64,000 bases of DNA from Elymus sibiricus. Lineage: Eukaryota > Streptophyta > Magnoliopsida > Poales > Poaceae. Shown piece after piece: positions 1 to 12,690 of the stretch. Under the pieces are notes generated by a model. It made no database searches, had not been told where the DNA came from, and saw only the letters and a list, made by a program, of their open reading frames with translations. The position numbers and the translations under genes are program-made. Each line of letters begins with the position of its first letter. Position 1 is the first letter of the stretch. Location of the stretch: positions 240,144,866 to 240,208,865 of the forward strand of contig CM077676.1 of NCBI GenBank assembly GCA_039707655.1, read 5' to 3'.

Positions 1-731
1 ATATATATATAATATCTCTAATAGTACCCTGTACGAAATGTTAGTGCTATTTCTGCAATTTTGTAAGCTAAATTTATCGTAAGTGCATTGCATATGTAAG
101 TAATCTAGGCTAGACTAATCTTGTGGTGTTCCATCAATTTTTATTAGAATAGAAAAATGGTCCTTATCACATATATAGTACGCACTAGGAAATCATGATT
201 CATGGAATCATTGGCAGTTGATATATATGATGGTTGATAACAATACTTTAGGGTACCCATTCTGCCATATTTTACATACGCAACAAATATTTTAACACCT
301 GATCTGGTAGAGAAAACAGACTGAGATATTCTGTTCTTACCTACTGATAAATCTTTATCAAGCACTTAGCATTCAACATGATTCAGTTTCCAGCGCTTGT
401 GGTTTGTAAGTCAGTCGACCGTATCTTTTCCATTGTGTTCGCACTCATTTTTTCTCTCTCTTTCATATCAACTTATTTTGATTATCATTGCCCATATGTA
501 TCTAATTAGGTTTGCAATTACACTTTGTTTTATTTATCATCTGTATCTAGAAAATCAGATTGTGAAGCTTACAATTTATTGTTTTCTGTGAATTCCCTTT
601 ATTTTGCTGATAGTCCACTACTCAGGATTATAAGAGACATCATCTTTGTGAGCATTTTTCCTTCAGGTGTTGCAAGGTGTTGGTATGGTTCTACAGAGAG
701 CTGCACAGCATGCCTAATTTGTACTTACCTT

Positions 732-1686
732 GCAGTTCTGTAGATCTACTACAATTATATGATGTCCTCAAATCAGAACTTTGCAAGCATGACAAGATAT
801 CAACATATGATTTTTGCCTCTGTTTTTATGTTGTGAATTTCTGTAATTTGCTTAGACTTTGCGTCGGGATTAAGATCACGATAATTGCAAGGATTTTCAT
901 TTTCGGTTTTGAAAGGTATTGGTGATGTTCCAGTCCACTACTGCAAAGCGCACCTTTGGTTCGATCATACATTCATAGTAGTTTGATGTACTACGTTTTG
1001 GTTGGCAGAGAGGATTCTTATGGGGACACATGATTCACTGTATTTTGTTTTGTTTTCAGGCCGATGAAATTGCTGGACTGAAAAAAAATCAGTGTGTATA
1101 TAAGGTAATTCTCATTGCAACGGTACACTTTCCTCTACAAAAGGTATTGCTGTAATAATAATTTCTACTCTATATTCTAATAAGTTTTGGTTGGACACTT
1201 GAGCTCCGTTAGCAGTTCTGTAGATCTACTACAATTATATGATGTCCTCATATTAGAACTTTGCAAGCATGATAAGATATCAATGTATGATTTTCGCCTC
1301 TATTTTTATGATGTGAATATCTATAATTTGCTAAGACATTGCGTCGGGATTAAGAGCATGATAATTGCGAGGATTTTCATTTTCAGTTTTGAAAGGTATT
1401 GGTGAGGTTCCAGTCCATTACTGCAGAGCACACCTTTGGTTAGATCATACATTCATAGTAGTTTGATGTACTACGTTTTGGTTGGCAGAGAGAATTCTTA
1501 TGGTGACACATGATTCACTGTATTTTGCTCTGTTTTCAGGCGGATGAAATTGTTGGACTGGAAAAAAAATCAGTGTAATATATGGTAATTCTCATTGCAA
1601 TGTCCACTTTCCTCTACAGAAGGCGTTGCTGTAATAATAATTTCTATATTCTAATAACTTGCGGTTGGACACTTGAGCTCCGTTAG
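732..1686 (+). repeat. Tandem duplication of a ~480-bp exon-like segment
   Basis: Positions ~732-1212 are repeated at ~1213-1686 with roughly 90% identity by eye. Each unit contains a block preceded by TTTTCAG and followed by GTAATT. In the first unit this reads as an open 15-codon exon (A-D-E-I-A-G-L-K-K-N-Q-C-V-Y-K) with acceptor and donor dinucleotides. In the second unit an extra A and other changes break the frame. The structure suggests a captured gene fragment duplicated inside the element. I do not recognise the parent gene. Confidence 0.7.
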
Positions 1687-2559
1687 TAAGTTTTTACTAC
1701 TAAATATATTCACTGACGCACTAATTGCAAAATTAATGTTTGTACGCAGTTACATGGTTCAATATTTATTTTTATTACAAATATATGGTTGTTTACATGC
1801 AAGTCTAGCAATATTTTGGAAATACTTTCTTTCAGTGATGACACTTGAGTTTTGCTACAAAATAAGCATTGTCAGGAGACTGCTTACTATAGAAACTAAA
1901 TTTCTGTAAAATTCACTGCTGCTCTTTTGATTTTTTGTATTTTCCCCTAACAAATGTTCGATTTTTAGTACTTTATCATCTACATCAACTTTAGATGTAT
2001 TAAGTAAAGTCACGTGTGTTTGTTAGGTCCTCACTTGACTTTTCTTGATTATAGGTAGTGTGCAATATTTTACTACCCCCGACTTCAAAAGGAGGCCGCT
2101 TATAATTTTTGAGATGCAACTCTGACCATCAATTAGAGTAAATTATGTTATGGCATAACAGTTGGCAGGATCAACCACTTTAGAACCTCCTCCAGTTGCA
2201 CTCATATGCTAAAGATCATAACAAGGCTAGATTACATGATGACACTGATATTTATGAATTATTTCACATCCATATGTTACCCATTGTTGTACAACAGCTA
2301 CAGCTACAGGAGTTATACAGAGTTTGAACATTGAGAACGATGCTATGCAATATGACAGCTGGTCATATAACTTGGGTAATGGAAAATAATGTACCAGAAC
2401 CAAACCCTTATTTGTGATCCTCAACCTACCCCAGCACCATACAAATGTATATGGAAATCTTCTTGCTTATCCAAACAATAAAATTCTTCTGACTTCTTAT
2501 ACTGGAGAGACTTAACAATAGAGATCTGATGAAGAGATTTTTTTTGTTGAGTATAAAAA

Positions 2560-2860
2560 TTGTGTTCTATGTGAGGAAGGCACAGATGAAACTATGATGT
2601 ACCTTTTTTTTCTCATGTGCATTCAGTTAGATTTTTTTCGGTGGAATCTGGGTATTGGATGGGACACTGATATGCTCAATGAAGCAAAGAACAGGAAGAA
2701 CATCATATATGTTTCAATAAGATCATGATTAGTGGGTGTTGGTCTATATGGAATCATAGAAACATCTTTGATAACAAAGATGCTAATATAGAGACGTGCA
2801 TATTCAGTTTCAAGAAGCATTTTTGTATCATCATGAAGACGTCAAAACTTAGCCTAAAGG
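2560..2860 (+). pseudogene. LINE (L1-type) reverse transcriptase C-terminal relic
   Basis: Two frames together read like the C-terminal end of a plant non-LTR retrotransposon ORF2. A zf-RVT-like stretch has C-x2-C-E-E-G-T-D-E-T followed by FF and a W-N-L-G-I-G-W-D motif (about 2565-2680). After a frameshift comes S-G-C-W-S-I-W-N-H-R-N-I-F-D-N (about 2731-2775), the usual ending before the 3' UTR. Internal stops and the shift show it is dead. No upstream endonuclease or RT core remains. Confidence 0.6.
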
Positions 2861-3230
2861 AGGGATCACATATAGAAAGACATGTTTTCTTTTCTTCTCC
2901 TCCTGTACATATTCACATGTACCTTATCCATCATATTAATAGAAGACGAGTCACAGTTGGGGTTTACCCTACTGCTCAAAACAATTAGACTAAATAATCA
3001 TAAGTCATGTAACTTATAAATTGTATATATCAATTAATATCTTGCAGAAAATTTATGTAGTAGGCAATTGATAAAAAAAGTAATAACAAACATATGTGCC
3101 AAAATATCAAAAATCGACAATGGAGAATGTGGTTTCCTAGATATATGGTTAAGTGTGGAAGATCCATGGATGATTACAGAATAAACAAGGTATTAATTAA
3201 TTAATTAATTGTTTAAAAACAAGGTATTAA

Positions 3231-3544
3231 TTAATGGAGCTTAGGGACCAGATAGTTCCTACGCTTGGAAATGGTCCATCGATGAATCGGATGCGAACGA
3301 CCAATAAAAATTGGACAAAACTTACAAGGTAGTTCTTAATATGAAATATTCACATCTTGCATTCAAAAAATACATGGTATTAATTAATGAAGCTTTGTCT
3401 CAAAAAAAATTAATGAAGCTTAGGGGCTAGATAGTTCCTCCGCTTGGAAATGTCCGTGGATGAATCGGATGCAAACGACCAATATGATTTGGACAAAAGT
3501 TACAAGGTAGCTCATAATATGAAATATTCACATCCTACATTCAA
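3231..3544 (+). repeat. Imperfect direct repeat near the Helitron 3' end
   Basis: Positions 3231-3366 and 3410-3544 are two ~135-bp copies. Both run from TTAATGRAGCTTAGGG through a shared GATGAATCGGATGC core to AAATATTCACATC. They differ by scattered substitutions. The second copy leads directly into the terminal hairpin, so the repeat probably arose by duplicating the element's own 3' subterminal region. Confidence 0.75.
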
Positions 3545-3581
3545 TAATCTAGCCCGTGTATTCGCACGGGTTGACGACTAG

Positions 3582-3977
3582 TACATTATAATGACAGCGC
3601 TTTGGGTCCTGCCGGTTGACAAATCATGACGCACAGGCCATGTATAATTTACACACATGCATCACATACACATGAGCCACACTATTCACATCAAACCTGC
3701 AAAACAAAGTTATGGATAGAATCGCATTCTACCGTTTTGAGTGAACGTGTACGAAATATACGGTGCAACGCACACGGCGGTCCCCGATGGCGGAAACCGA
3801 TTCGTAGGGGTAGGTTGTGTCACGACCTTATCAATTCCGATCATCAGAAATCATAGCCACATCGATCCCCATGTGCAGTTGATCTCATCAACCGTGCACA
3901 TAGCCGATCTTATAAACGACAACAGATCTCATCTGCCGCCTCCACATATCAAATATGCATACGATCTGATTCCAAAT
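3582..3977. other. Unclassified segment between Helitron and Gypsy LTR
   Basis: About 400 bp with no recognisable gene or repeat. It is bounded on the left by the T after the Helitron end and on the right by the CAAAT that precedes the LTR start. It may be older target DNA. Confidence 0.4.
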
Positions 3978-6741
3978 TGTGACAGCCCAAGACCAAGACC
4001 TCCAAGACCTCCATTATTATCATGATAGTCTCATGGCCTGCTTGTTTGTGATGTTTGTCTTATTTTATTTTGCATCATGCATCATCTCCATAATCTTGTT
4101 GTGATTGTTTTCTTTTAATTATTGTTCATGTGCATTGCCTCCCTCCTCCCGCGCGCGGCCTGCCAGGACCCAGATCGGGCCCTGGGAAGCCCATCGGGGC
4201 CCGAGCCCCGTACGCCGCTGCGCCTCCCGCAGCCTCCGCCCAGCTCCTCATTCGGGAGGGGAGCTCCCGATCCACCACGGCCGCACGTCCCCGCCGCTCC
4301 GGCAGGAGCTCGCCGGAGCTAGCAGCACCACCACCGGAACCAGGCCGTCGCGCCACTCTCTCTCTTTCTCCCATTCTCTCCCTCTCCTTCTTTTTATTCT
4401 TCAAATCTCTCTCTCACCTTCGGCCATGACCACCCGCAGGAGCTCAAGAGCGTCGCCCCATGCGCTGCATCACCAGCACCGGCAGTCTTCGACTCGCCGG
4501 ACCTCGACCTCATCCAGGCACCGCCGGTAACCTCGCCCCTGCCTCGTGCCGCCCCCTTTCTTCCTTTTCCCTGTCGCCTTCTCACACCTCGCTCCCTTTC
4601 TCTGTTCTTCCAAGCAGGAGCGCCATGGATGGCCACCCGAGGATGCCGCCTCCTGTCGTTTCCCTTCGTTGCTGGAGCTCCCGCAAGCCGAGTGCCATCG
4701 CCAAGTCCCCTGCCTCGCACGAGCACACGGAGTCCGCGTCGACCTCACCTACTGCTGCCGACGCTAGCCCTTGCCGCCGTTCGTCCCCGTCGTCCAGCAA
4801 CTGGATCCGGCCGCCCTCCGTCGACTTCCGTCGAATCCCCATCGCCGCGTCAAGTCCTGCCGCCGGTCTCTGCTTCCTCTGCTGCGAGCGAAGGAGGAAG
4901 CGCCCTGCTCGCTCGCGTTGACCCCACCTGAACCGCTCCGTCCCAGCGCCGACTCAATCCCTCGATCCAAATGGGACGGCTCCGTCTACTGCACCCACCG
5001 GTCCAAGGACCCTCTGGTGAGCGAACCCGCCTACCCCGCGCCCAGGGAGACCTTTGCTATCATGCGCCCAGTGCCCTGTTCCAGCCCAGTTACCAGATTC
5101 AGCCCGCGTAGTGTTTTTTTTTCGTCTCTGCGAATTTACCAGTTTCCAGTACATGCATATTTACAGAACTACCACTGTTTTAAGATGTGCATATCTAAAT
5201 ATCCATGCATCCAAATAAAACATATCATATATGAAACTTGAGTAGAATTTCATGTAGTTTCATAATATCCAACTCCCATCCATGTTAAAAATGTTTAAAT
5301 TGTTGTTTGCATTTAATTTGCATAAATGACATGCTAAAATGGTTTATTTCGCAACTAAATAACCGTAGCTCTGAATTAAATAACCTATATATGTAAATGG
5401 GGTAGAAAAATGTGTAGATTGTCATGGTGCACTTTCTTTTGCTGTTTAACAACAATAAAATTATGTTTTAGGCAGAACAGTATCAAATTCGAAATTTGCA
5501 TATAGGGATTTTCTGGAATTGTTATTTGTTATTTCCGGCCTCATTTAAATTGCCTAGATAGGTAGATTAATTATGCTTCACCTCCTGCCAGGAGTAACAA
5601 CATTTAATCTTGTCATTGTACATAAATGGGAGTGAACTAAATATTTGAGTGTGGAGTTTCGTCAATATGCAACTCGGTGCATATTGAGGTTCACTTAATG
5701 TGTAGTATTTGATTGTTGCACTTTGCCATGCCATGCATCCTTAAACTTGACATGCATCATACTTGGTTGTGCATAATGCCATGATTATGCTTGTGTGTTT
5801 ACCATGTTGTTTGCTTCTTTCCGGTTGTGCTTCTTCTCGCTAGTTCCGGTTACGTTTCGGAGTGAGGATTCATTCGACTACGCTTGTTCGACTACTTCAT
5901 GGACTCGATCTTCTTCCTAGCGGGATTCCAGGCAAGATGACCATTACCTTGGATATCACTACTATCTTTGCTTGCTAGTTGTCTCGATGCTATCGCTATG
6001 TCTCGCTACCAACCACTTGTTTGTCAGCCTCCCAAATTGCCATGATACAGCCTCTAACATTCCACCATCACAGCAAACCGTTGTTTGGCTATGTTACCGC
6101 TTTGCTCAGCCCCTTTTATAGCGTTGCTAGTTGCAGGTTGTTCCATGTTGGGACATGGATATCATGGGATGTCACAATATCTCTTATTTAATTAATGCAT
6201 CTATATACTTGGTTGTGTGTGGAAGGCTCGGCCTTTTGCCTGGTGTTTTGTTCCATGCAAGCCGCCCTAGTTTCCGTAATACCGGTGTTATGTTCCTTGA
6301 TTTGCGTTCCTTACATGGTTGGGGTTTATGGAGCCCCCTTGACAGTTCGCTTTGAATAAAACTCTTCCAGCAAGGCCCAACTTTGGTTTTAACATTTGCC
6401 AACATAATAATACTGAATCAAATAATTAATTTGCATAGGGGGTCGTGTCCCCGAGGATTCTTAATTCAACATAATACAGGTGGGCCAGTGCTGATGGTGT
6501 TGGTCCAAACTAGAGCCCCTTGCAGCGCCACCACGAGGAAACTCGAGGCACTGGTTTTAGTTGTACGGACTGCTCATCCGGTCATGGCCTGAGACGAGAT
6601 ACGCGCGGCTACTATCAGGGTGTCGGCACGCCGTGAGGTCTTGCTGGTTTTGTTTTACCATTGTCGAAATGTCTTGCACCGGGATTCCGAGGATACTTCA
6701 GGTTATCTTGAGGTTGATCGGGCTATCTCGAGGTTGAGGTC
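3978..6741 (+). mobile_element. Long Ty3/Gypsy LTR, first part (interrupted)
   Basis: The LTR begins TGTGACAGCCC at 3978 and, after the nested element, ends GGGCGTGACA at 14926, so its ends are TG...CA with imperfect inverted termini. A Met-type primer binding site follows at 14930. Without the insertion it is about 3.6 kb, long for an LTR. The GC-rich block at 4140-4960 contains many overlapping open frames with proline, arginine and serine runs. These are not credible genes. No second LTR of this element is present in the window. Confidence 0.7.
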
Positions 6742-8263
6742 TGATAACCCACAAGTATAGGGGATCAGTTGTAGCCTTTCTCGATAAATAAGAGTGTCAA
6801 ATCCAACGAGGAGCTAAAGGTAGAATCAATATTCCCTTCAAGTTCTATCGACCACCGATACAACTCTACGCACACTTAACGTTTGCTTTACCTAGAACAA
6901 GAATGAAACTACTTTGTAGGTGTAAGGATAAGTTTGCAAGAATAAAACTAGAAGCACTTAGCGAGAATAAAACTACGAGTAATTTGCAAGATAATAAAAG
7001 TTAGTTTTTTGTAGAAAGCTTTTCGTAACACAAGAGAAAGATTTGTCCCTAGGCAATCGATAACTAGACCGGTAATCATTATTTCAATTTTATATGAGGG
7101 AGAGGCATGAGCTAACATACTTTCCGTACTTGGATCATATGCAGTTATGATTGGAACTCTAGCAAGCATCTACAACTACCAAAGATCATTAAGGTAAAAC
7201 CCAACCATAGCATTAAGTAACAAGTCCCCTTTACTCCCATACGCAACAACCCCCTTACTCGGGTGTAAGCTTCTGTCACTCTAGCCGCCCACTATAAGAG
7301 AATTATGAACGTATTGCAAACCCTACAGCGGGAATCCCTCATGCTTGCGCGACACGGAGGGCACCATAGGACAGCACCAAAATAAAACATACAACTCAAA
7401 CCAATCACGATCATCAATCAACCCATAGAACAAAACGAATCTACTCAAACATCATAGAATTGCCACATATCATTGGATAATAATATATAGAGTTAAGCAC
7501 CATGTTTAAGTAGAGATTACAGCGGGGAGAAGAGGTGTTACACCGCTGCATAGAGGGGGAGAGAGTTGGTGTTGACGGCGGCGAAGTTGTTGGTGTAGAT
7601 CGCCGTCACGATGATTGCCCCGGCGATGTTCCGGCGCCACCGGGAGAGAGGGGGAGAGAGCCCCCTCCTTCTTCTTCTTCCTTGGCCTCCCCCCTAGATC
7701 GGAGGAGAGTTCCCCCTCTGGTCCATGGCCGCCATGGCTCCCGAAGGGGAGGAGCCCCTCTGAGATTGTATCTCTCTCTCTCTGTTTCTCTCCTGTTTTG
7801 CGTTTATTTTCTGACCCCTTCACCTTTTTTTATATTCCCGGAGATTCGTAACTCCGATTGGGCTGAAATTTTGAGGGGATTTTTCTATGGAAATTATCTT
7901 TCTTGCGGCGAAAGAAGGGCCCCAACTGACATTCGAGGGAGTCACAAGGCAACACGGCGTGACCCCCCTAGGGCTGCGCCCTGTTGCCTTGTGGCCACCT
8001 CGGTCACCGTCTTGCATTGATTCTTCTTACTAAAAATCACATATATTCCAAAATAATTCTCCGTAAAATTTTATCGCGTTTGGACTTCGTTTGATATGGA
8101 TTTTCTGCAAAACAAAAAACAAGCAGAAAACAGGAACTGGCACAGGGCACTGCATCAATATGTTAGTCCCAAAAATAATATAAAATGTTGCCAAAAGTAT
8201 ATAAAAGTTGTAGAATATTGGCATGAAACAATCAAAAATTATAGATACGATGGAGACGTATCA
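6742..8263 (-). repeat. Element I 3' LTR
   Basis: A 1,522-bp LTR with + strand ends TGATAACCCAC...GACGTATCA. It carries a ~140-bp segment (about 7838-7979) that the partner LTR lacks. Confidence 0.93.
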
Positions 8264-10008
8264 GCATCCCCAAGCTTAATTCATGCTCGTCCTCGAGTAG
8301 GTAAATGATAAAAAGATAATTTTTGATGTGGAATGCTACCTAGCATAATCTTGATCATGTAATCTAATCATGGCATGAATATTAAGACACGAGTGATTCA
8401 AAGCAATAGTCTATAATTTGATATAAAGACATCAATACTCAGGCATACCAACAAACAATCATGCCTTTCAAAATAAAAATGCTAAAGAAAGTTATCCCTA
8501 CAAAATCATATAATCCTGTCATGCTCCATCTTCTTAATATAAAGTATTTATCATGCACTACCCCGATGACAAGCCGAGCAATTGGTTCATACTATGGGTG
8601 GAATAGAATATAATGGTAGAGATTAATAAGGGGAAGTCAAAAAGGAAGAAAGTCTCGCATCAACTCGGCGGATCAACGGGCGATGGAGATGCCCATCGAT
8701 CGATATCAATGCGAGGAGTAGGGATTGCCATGCAACAGATGCACTAAGAGCTATAAGTGTATGAAAGCTCAAAGGAAACTAAGTGGGTGTGCATCCAACT
8801 TGCTTGCTCATGAAGACCTCGGGCATTTGAGGAAGCCCATCATCGGAATATACAAGCCAAGTTCTATAATGAAAATTTCCCACTAGTATACGAAAGTGAC
8901 AACTCTGGAGACTCTCTATATGAAGAAGATGGTGCTACTCTGAAGCACAAGTGTGGAAAAAGGATAGTAACATTGCCCCTTCTCTCTTTTTCTCTCATTT
9001 TTTTTGTTTTCATTTTTTCTTTCTTTTTTTTTCTTTTTTTGATGGGCTCTTTTTGGCCTCTTTTTTTTTCGTCCAGAGTCTCATCCCGACTTGTGGGGGA
9101 ATCATGGTCTCCATCATCCTTTCCTCACTGGTACAATGCTCTAATAATGATGATCATCACACTTTTATTTACTTACAACTCGATATTACAACTCGATAAA
9201 AAAAACTATACAAGATGACTCTATATGAATGCCTCTGGCTGTGTACCAGGATGTGCAATGATCTAGTGTAGCAAAGATATCAAAAAACGGACAAGCCATG
9301 AAAATATCATGCTAGCTATCTTACGATCATGCAAAGCAATATGACAATGAATTCTCAAGTCATGTATATGATGATGATGGAAGTTGCATGGCAATATATC
9401 TCGGAATGGCTATGGAAATGCCATGATAGGTAGGTATGGTGGCTGTTTTGAGGAAGATATAAGGAGGCTTTTGTGTGATAGAGCGTATCATATCACGGGG
9501 TTTGGATGCACCGGCGAAGTTTGCACCGACTCTCAAGGTGAGAAAGGGCAATGCACGGTACCAAAGAGGCTAGCAAATTGCGGAAAGGTGAGAGTGCGTA
9601 TAATCCATGGACTCACATTAGTCAGAAAGAACTCACATACTTATTGCGAAAGTTTATTAGCCCTCAAAGCAAAGTACTACTACGCATGCCCCTAGGGGGA
9701 TAGATTGATAGGAAAAGACCATCGCTCGTCCCCGACCGCCCCTCATAAGGTAGACAATCAATAATAAATCATGCTCCAACTTCTTAGCATAACGACCGAC
9801 CATACGTGCATGCTTCGGGAATCACAAACCTTAACACCAATATTCTTACTAAACCACAATCATTCACTTGTACACCCACATATTACCATATTAATATCGC
9901 AAAACTATTGCAAGGAATCAAACATATCATATTTAGTGATCTACAAGTTTTATGTAGGATTTTATGACTAACCATGTGAATGACCAATTCCTGTTGACTC
10001 TCCAAATA

Positions 10009-10207
10009 GATATAAGTGAAGCATGAGAGTTTAATTCTTTCTACAAAAGACTTGCCCACGCTCTAACAAATATAAGTGAAGCAAAAGAGCATTCTACAAA
10101 TAACGTTTTTCCAAATGTAGAGAAACAGGCATCCAAACTTCAAATAATATAAGTGAAGCACATGAAGCATTCTATAAAGCCATACTCAAAAGATATAAGT
10201 GAAGCAC
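10009..10207 (-). repeat. Four-copy TGCTTCACTTATAT motif array in element I
   Basis: On the - strand the motif TGCTTCACTTATAT recurs at about 10010-10023, 10070-10083, 10147-10160 and 10194-10207 with unequal spacing. The same motif occurs four times at the equivalent place in element II. Confidence 0.8.
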
Positions 10208-11223
10208 ATGAAGCATTCTACAAATCAACCAAGGACTATCTCATACCAGCATGGTGCATTATTAACAGAAAAAGAAAAAGCACACGATGCTCCAAGAATT
10301 TACGAATATCATGTGAGCGAAACAAAAACCGAAACATACCGATAATTATCGAAGAAAGATGGGATGCCTTCCGGGGCATCCCCAAGCTTAGACACTTGAG
10401 TCTCCTTGAATATTTACTTGGGGTGCCTTGGTAATCCCCAAGCTTGAACTCTTACCTCTCCTTATTCTCCTCATATCGATACCTCCTCGATCTTCGAACA
10501 CTTCATCCACACAAAACTTAACCGAACTTTTTATTAGAGGGGTTAGTACATATAACATCAAATCCCATCATGTCCTGCTGTAACATTATTGTATAATTAT
10601 AATAAAACATTACCCACTTTATGCTATCACAATTATATGGCTCCCAAGTCAATGGGGCTCAACAAGATTTCAAACATACGCAAATAAAGGAACTATAACA
10701 GCAATCTGTGAAAACAGGACAGTCTGTAAAGATGTAGATCAAACATATACTTCTGTAACTCAAAAAATTCTGAAAAATTAGGAAAAAATAACAAATTTAC
10801 ATAGAATTACTGTGTAAATATTTCAGAATTTTTGCACGCTCCAGTAAAATATGAAAATTCAAACACTACAGCAAAAGTTTCTGTTTTTCACAGCACACAC
10901 CAAACAAGCAATTTAAACATCCTAAAGGTAAATCTTGGCACATTATTTTTATAATACAATGGATTTGTACAAGGGGATAATTATTTTTTTGAAAAGTTTC
11001 TGTAATCAAGATTCACAAAGTTTCCATGGGCATGAACAGAGTTCAAGGACGTCCCCCACTTCAACGGTGTTCGTCTTTTTGAAAGGTTTTAGGTTCCCCT
11101 CTATATATTTTTTGTTTTTAAACTTTTTAAAAGCACACAACAGAAATAAATGACTCTCTAAAACTTTCGGGTTGTCTCCCAGGCAGTACTTTCTCTAAAG
11201 CCATTAAGCTAGGCATACAGTGC

Positions 11224-12570
11224 TCAAGTAATTGATCCACCCGGATCCCAAGGTATATCAAAGCTAATTTTAATTAACAATGATTTGTAATTTAGTAGTG
11301 AGCACAAAGCAACATATATCATGCAATGACGAAGTCTAACTCTCTTTCTATGCATCGGCATGTCATAAAAGAACAATTCATGCACATCAAGTAAAGGCCA
11401 ATACATAGCATAAACAGTTTCTTGCAATTTTATCGTATTGGAAACATAGAGAGTTTGAGATGTAGTTCCTCTCTCATAATAATTGCAAGTAGGAGCAGCA
11501 AGCACATGCATATTATATTCATCAAAATCATCATGTGCAATAGTAAAACGCAACCCATCAATATAATCTTTAATAAGAACAAACTTCTCCAATATAGTGT
11601 AGTTGGGAGAATTCAAAAAGATAATAGGACTATCATGTGTGGGTGCAATAGCAAAAATTTCATTCTTAACATAAGAAACTATAGCAAGTTCATCTCCATA
11701 AGCATCATTCATATTGGCATCATGGCCACAAGCATAGCAAGCATCAAGTTCATCAAAAAGGGATATTTCAGACGAATCAAAGGGATCATAGCAATCATCA
11801 TAGCATTCATCCTTCGGTAAGCACGAACGGAAATTAAACAATGTATGAGTTGAAGAGTTACTCTCATCAGAAGGTGGGCATGGGTGATCAATCCGCTCTT
11901 CCTCCTTTTGTTCTTCGCTCTCCTCCTCATCTTTTTCATCTAATGAGCTCACAGTTTCAGCAATTTCTTCATCCATAGATTCCTGCAAAACATTAGTCTC
12001 TTATAGGATAGCGGGGACTTGCTCAATATATTCTTTAACATAAGAATTAGAAGCATAGTTTTCATAGCAATATTTAAGTATAGCAAAATTTTCAGATTTG
12101 TAAAGAGTAGCATCATACTTTTCAATCAAAGAAGCAATTTCATATGCACCCTTAAAAGCAACAAATTCTTCAATTTGTTCAATATCATAGTAACTATAAA
12201 CACCTTTGGCATAAGAAGATAAGATTCCATTATCCTTAAACTCGCATTGGTATTGAAGGTGTTTTTTAGGGTCTTCAGAACAATAAGTAAAATCATATAT
12301 TTCGCATAAATTCCAAGCATAGCATTGCAAACAATTAATTTGATGCCTTAAGAGTTTCCCTTTTTGAGACAAGCGGTGTCGCACAAAATAAGCATGCTCA
12401 TCTAGTGATTTTCCATCAACTAAGCTAGTTGGGTTTTCAGCACGAGCACAAAGGGATCGAAGATTATCCAAGTAGAAAGCTTCAGCAGTATGAAAGATTT
12501 TGGGTGGTTCTTCAACCATTGGTTTAGCAAGTACAACTAATTTTTTTGGTATTTTACGTTTCCTACCCAT
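11224..12570 (-). CDS. Orphan ORF of element I (one in-frame stop)
   Basis: On the - strand an ORF starting M-G-R-K-R-K-I-P-K-K at 12570 runs to a TAA at 12001-12003 and continues in the same frame to 11224, giving roughly 190 plus 254 residues. The N-terminal half is rich in K, Y, E and C. The second half opens with a very acidic Glu/Asp stretch and ends with C-N-Y-Y-E-R-G and, further on, M-P-M-H-R-K-R-V-R-L. I do not recognise a known domain. A homologous ORF with the same two signatures lies in element II. A single stop in an otherwise open frame suggests a recent nonsense change, or less likely two products. The ATG lies about 90 bp inside the PBS, where gag normally starts. Confidence 0.6.
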
Positions 12571-12661
12571 AACTAAAGATAGAAAACAAGAGCACAAAAT
12601 AAAAACTACTTAGTGATAAAGCAAACAAGCACACACGAGAATATCAACCCCACGCTATTGC

Positions 12662-12679
12662 TCCCCGGCAACGGCGCCA
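12662..12679 (-). other. Element I primer binding site (tRNA-Asp type)
   Basis: The - strand reads TGGCGCCGTTGCCGGGGA, complementary to the 3' end of plant tRNA-Asp as I know it. It lies 11 nt inside the 5' LTR, the same spacing as in element II. Confidence 0.85.
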
Positions 12680-12690
12680 GAAAAAGATCT

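Larger units (their letters stand above)
15..3581 (+). mobile_element. Candidate non-autonomous Helitron
   Basis: The 3' end shows the Helitron signature: a 6-bp-stem hairpin (CCCGTG at 3553-3558, loop TATTCG, CACGGG at 3565-3570), then CTAG at 3578-3581, followed by T. A matching 5' end is TCTCTAATAGTA at 15, preceded by A. It starts with TC and differs at two or so positions from the grass Helitron start consensus as I remember it. The implied insertion between A (14) and T (3582) with no target duplication is what Helitrons do. No RepHel ORF is present, so it would be non-autonomous. The body holds a duplicated exon-like block, a LINE relic and a direct repeat. The 3' end is well supported; the 5' end lies 15 bases from the window edge and is the weak point. 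Confidence 0.55.

Noticed and set aside
3553..3581. Hairpin as a transcription terminator
   Set aside because: No T-tract and a eukaryotic context. The CTAG and following T fit a Helitron end better.
4105..5241. Cluster of overlapping Pro/Arg/Ser-rich open frames on both strands
   Set aside because: They lie in a GC-rich block inside a Gypsy LTR. Frames overlap in all phases with no domain, which is a composition effect.
8951..9218. Phe-rich membrane-like small ORFs
   Set aside because: Produced by T homopolymers in non-coding element I sequence.
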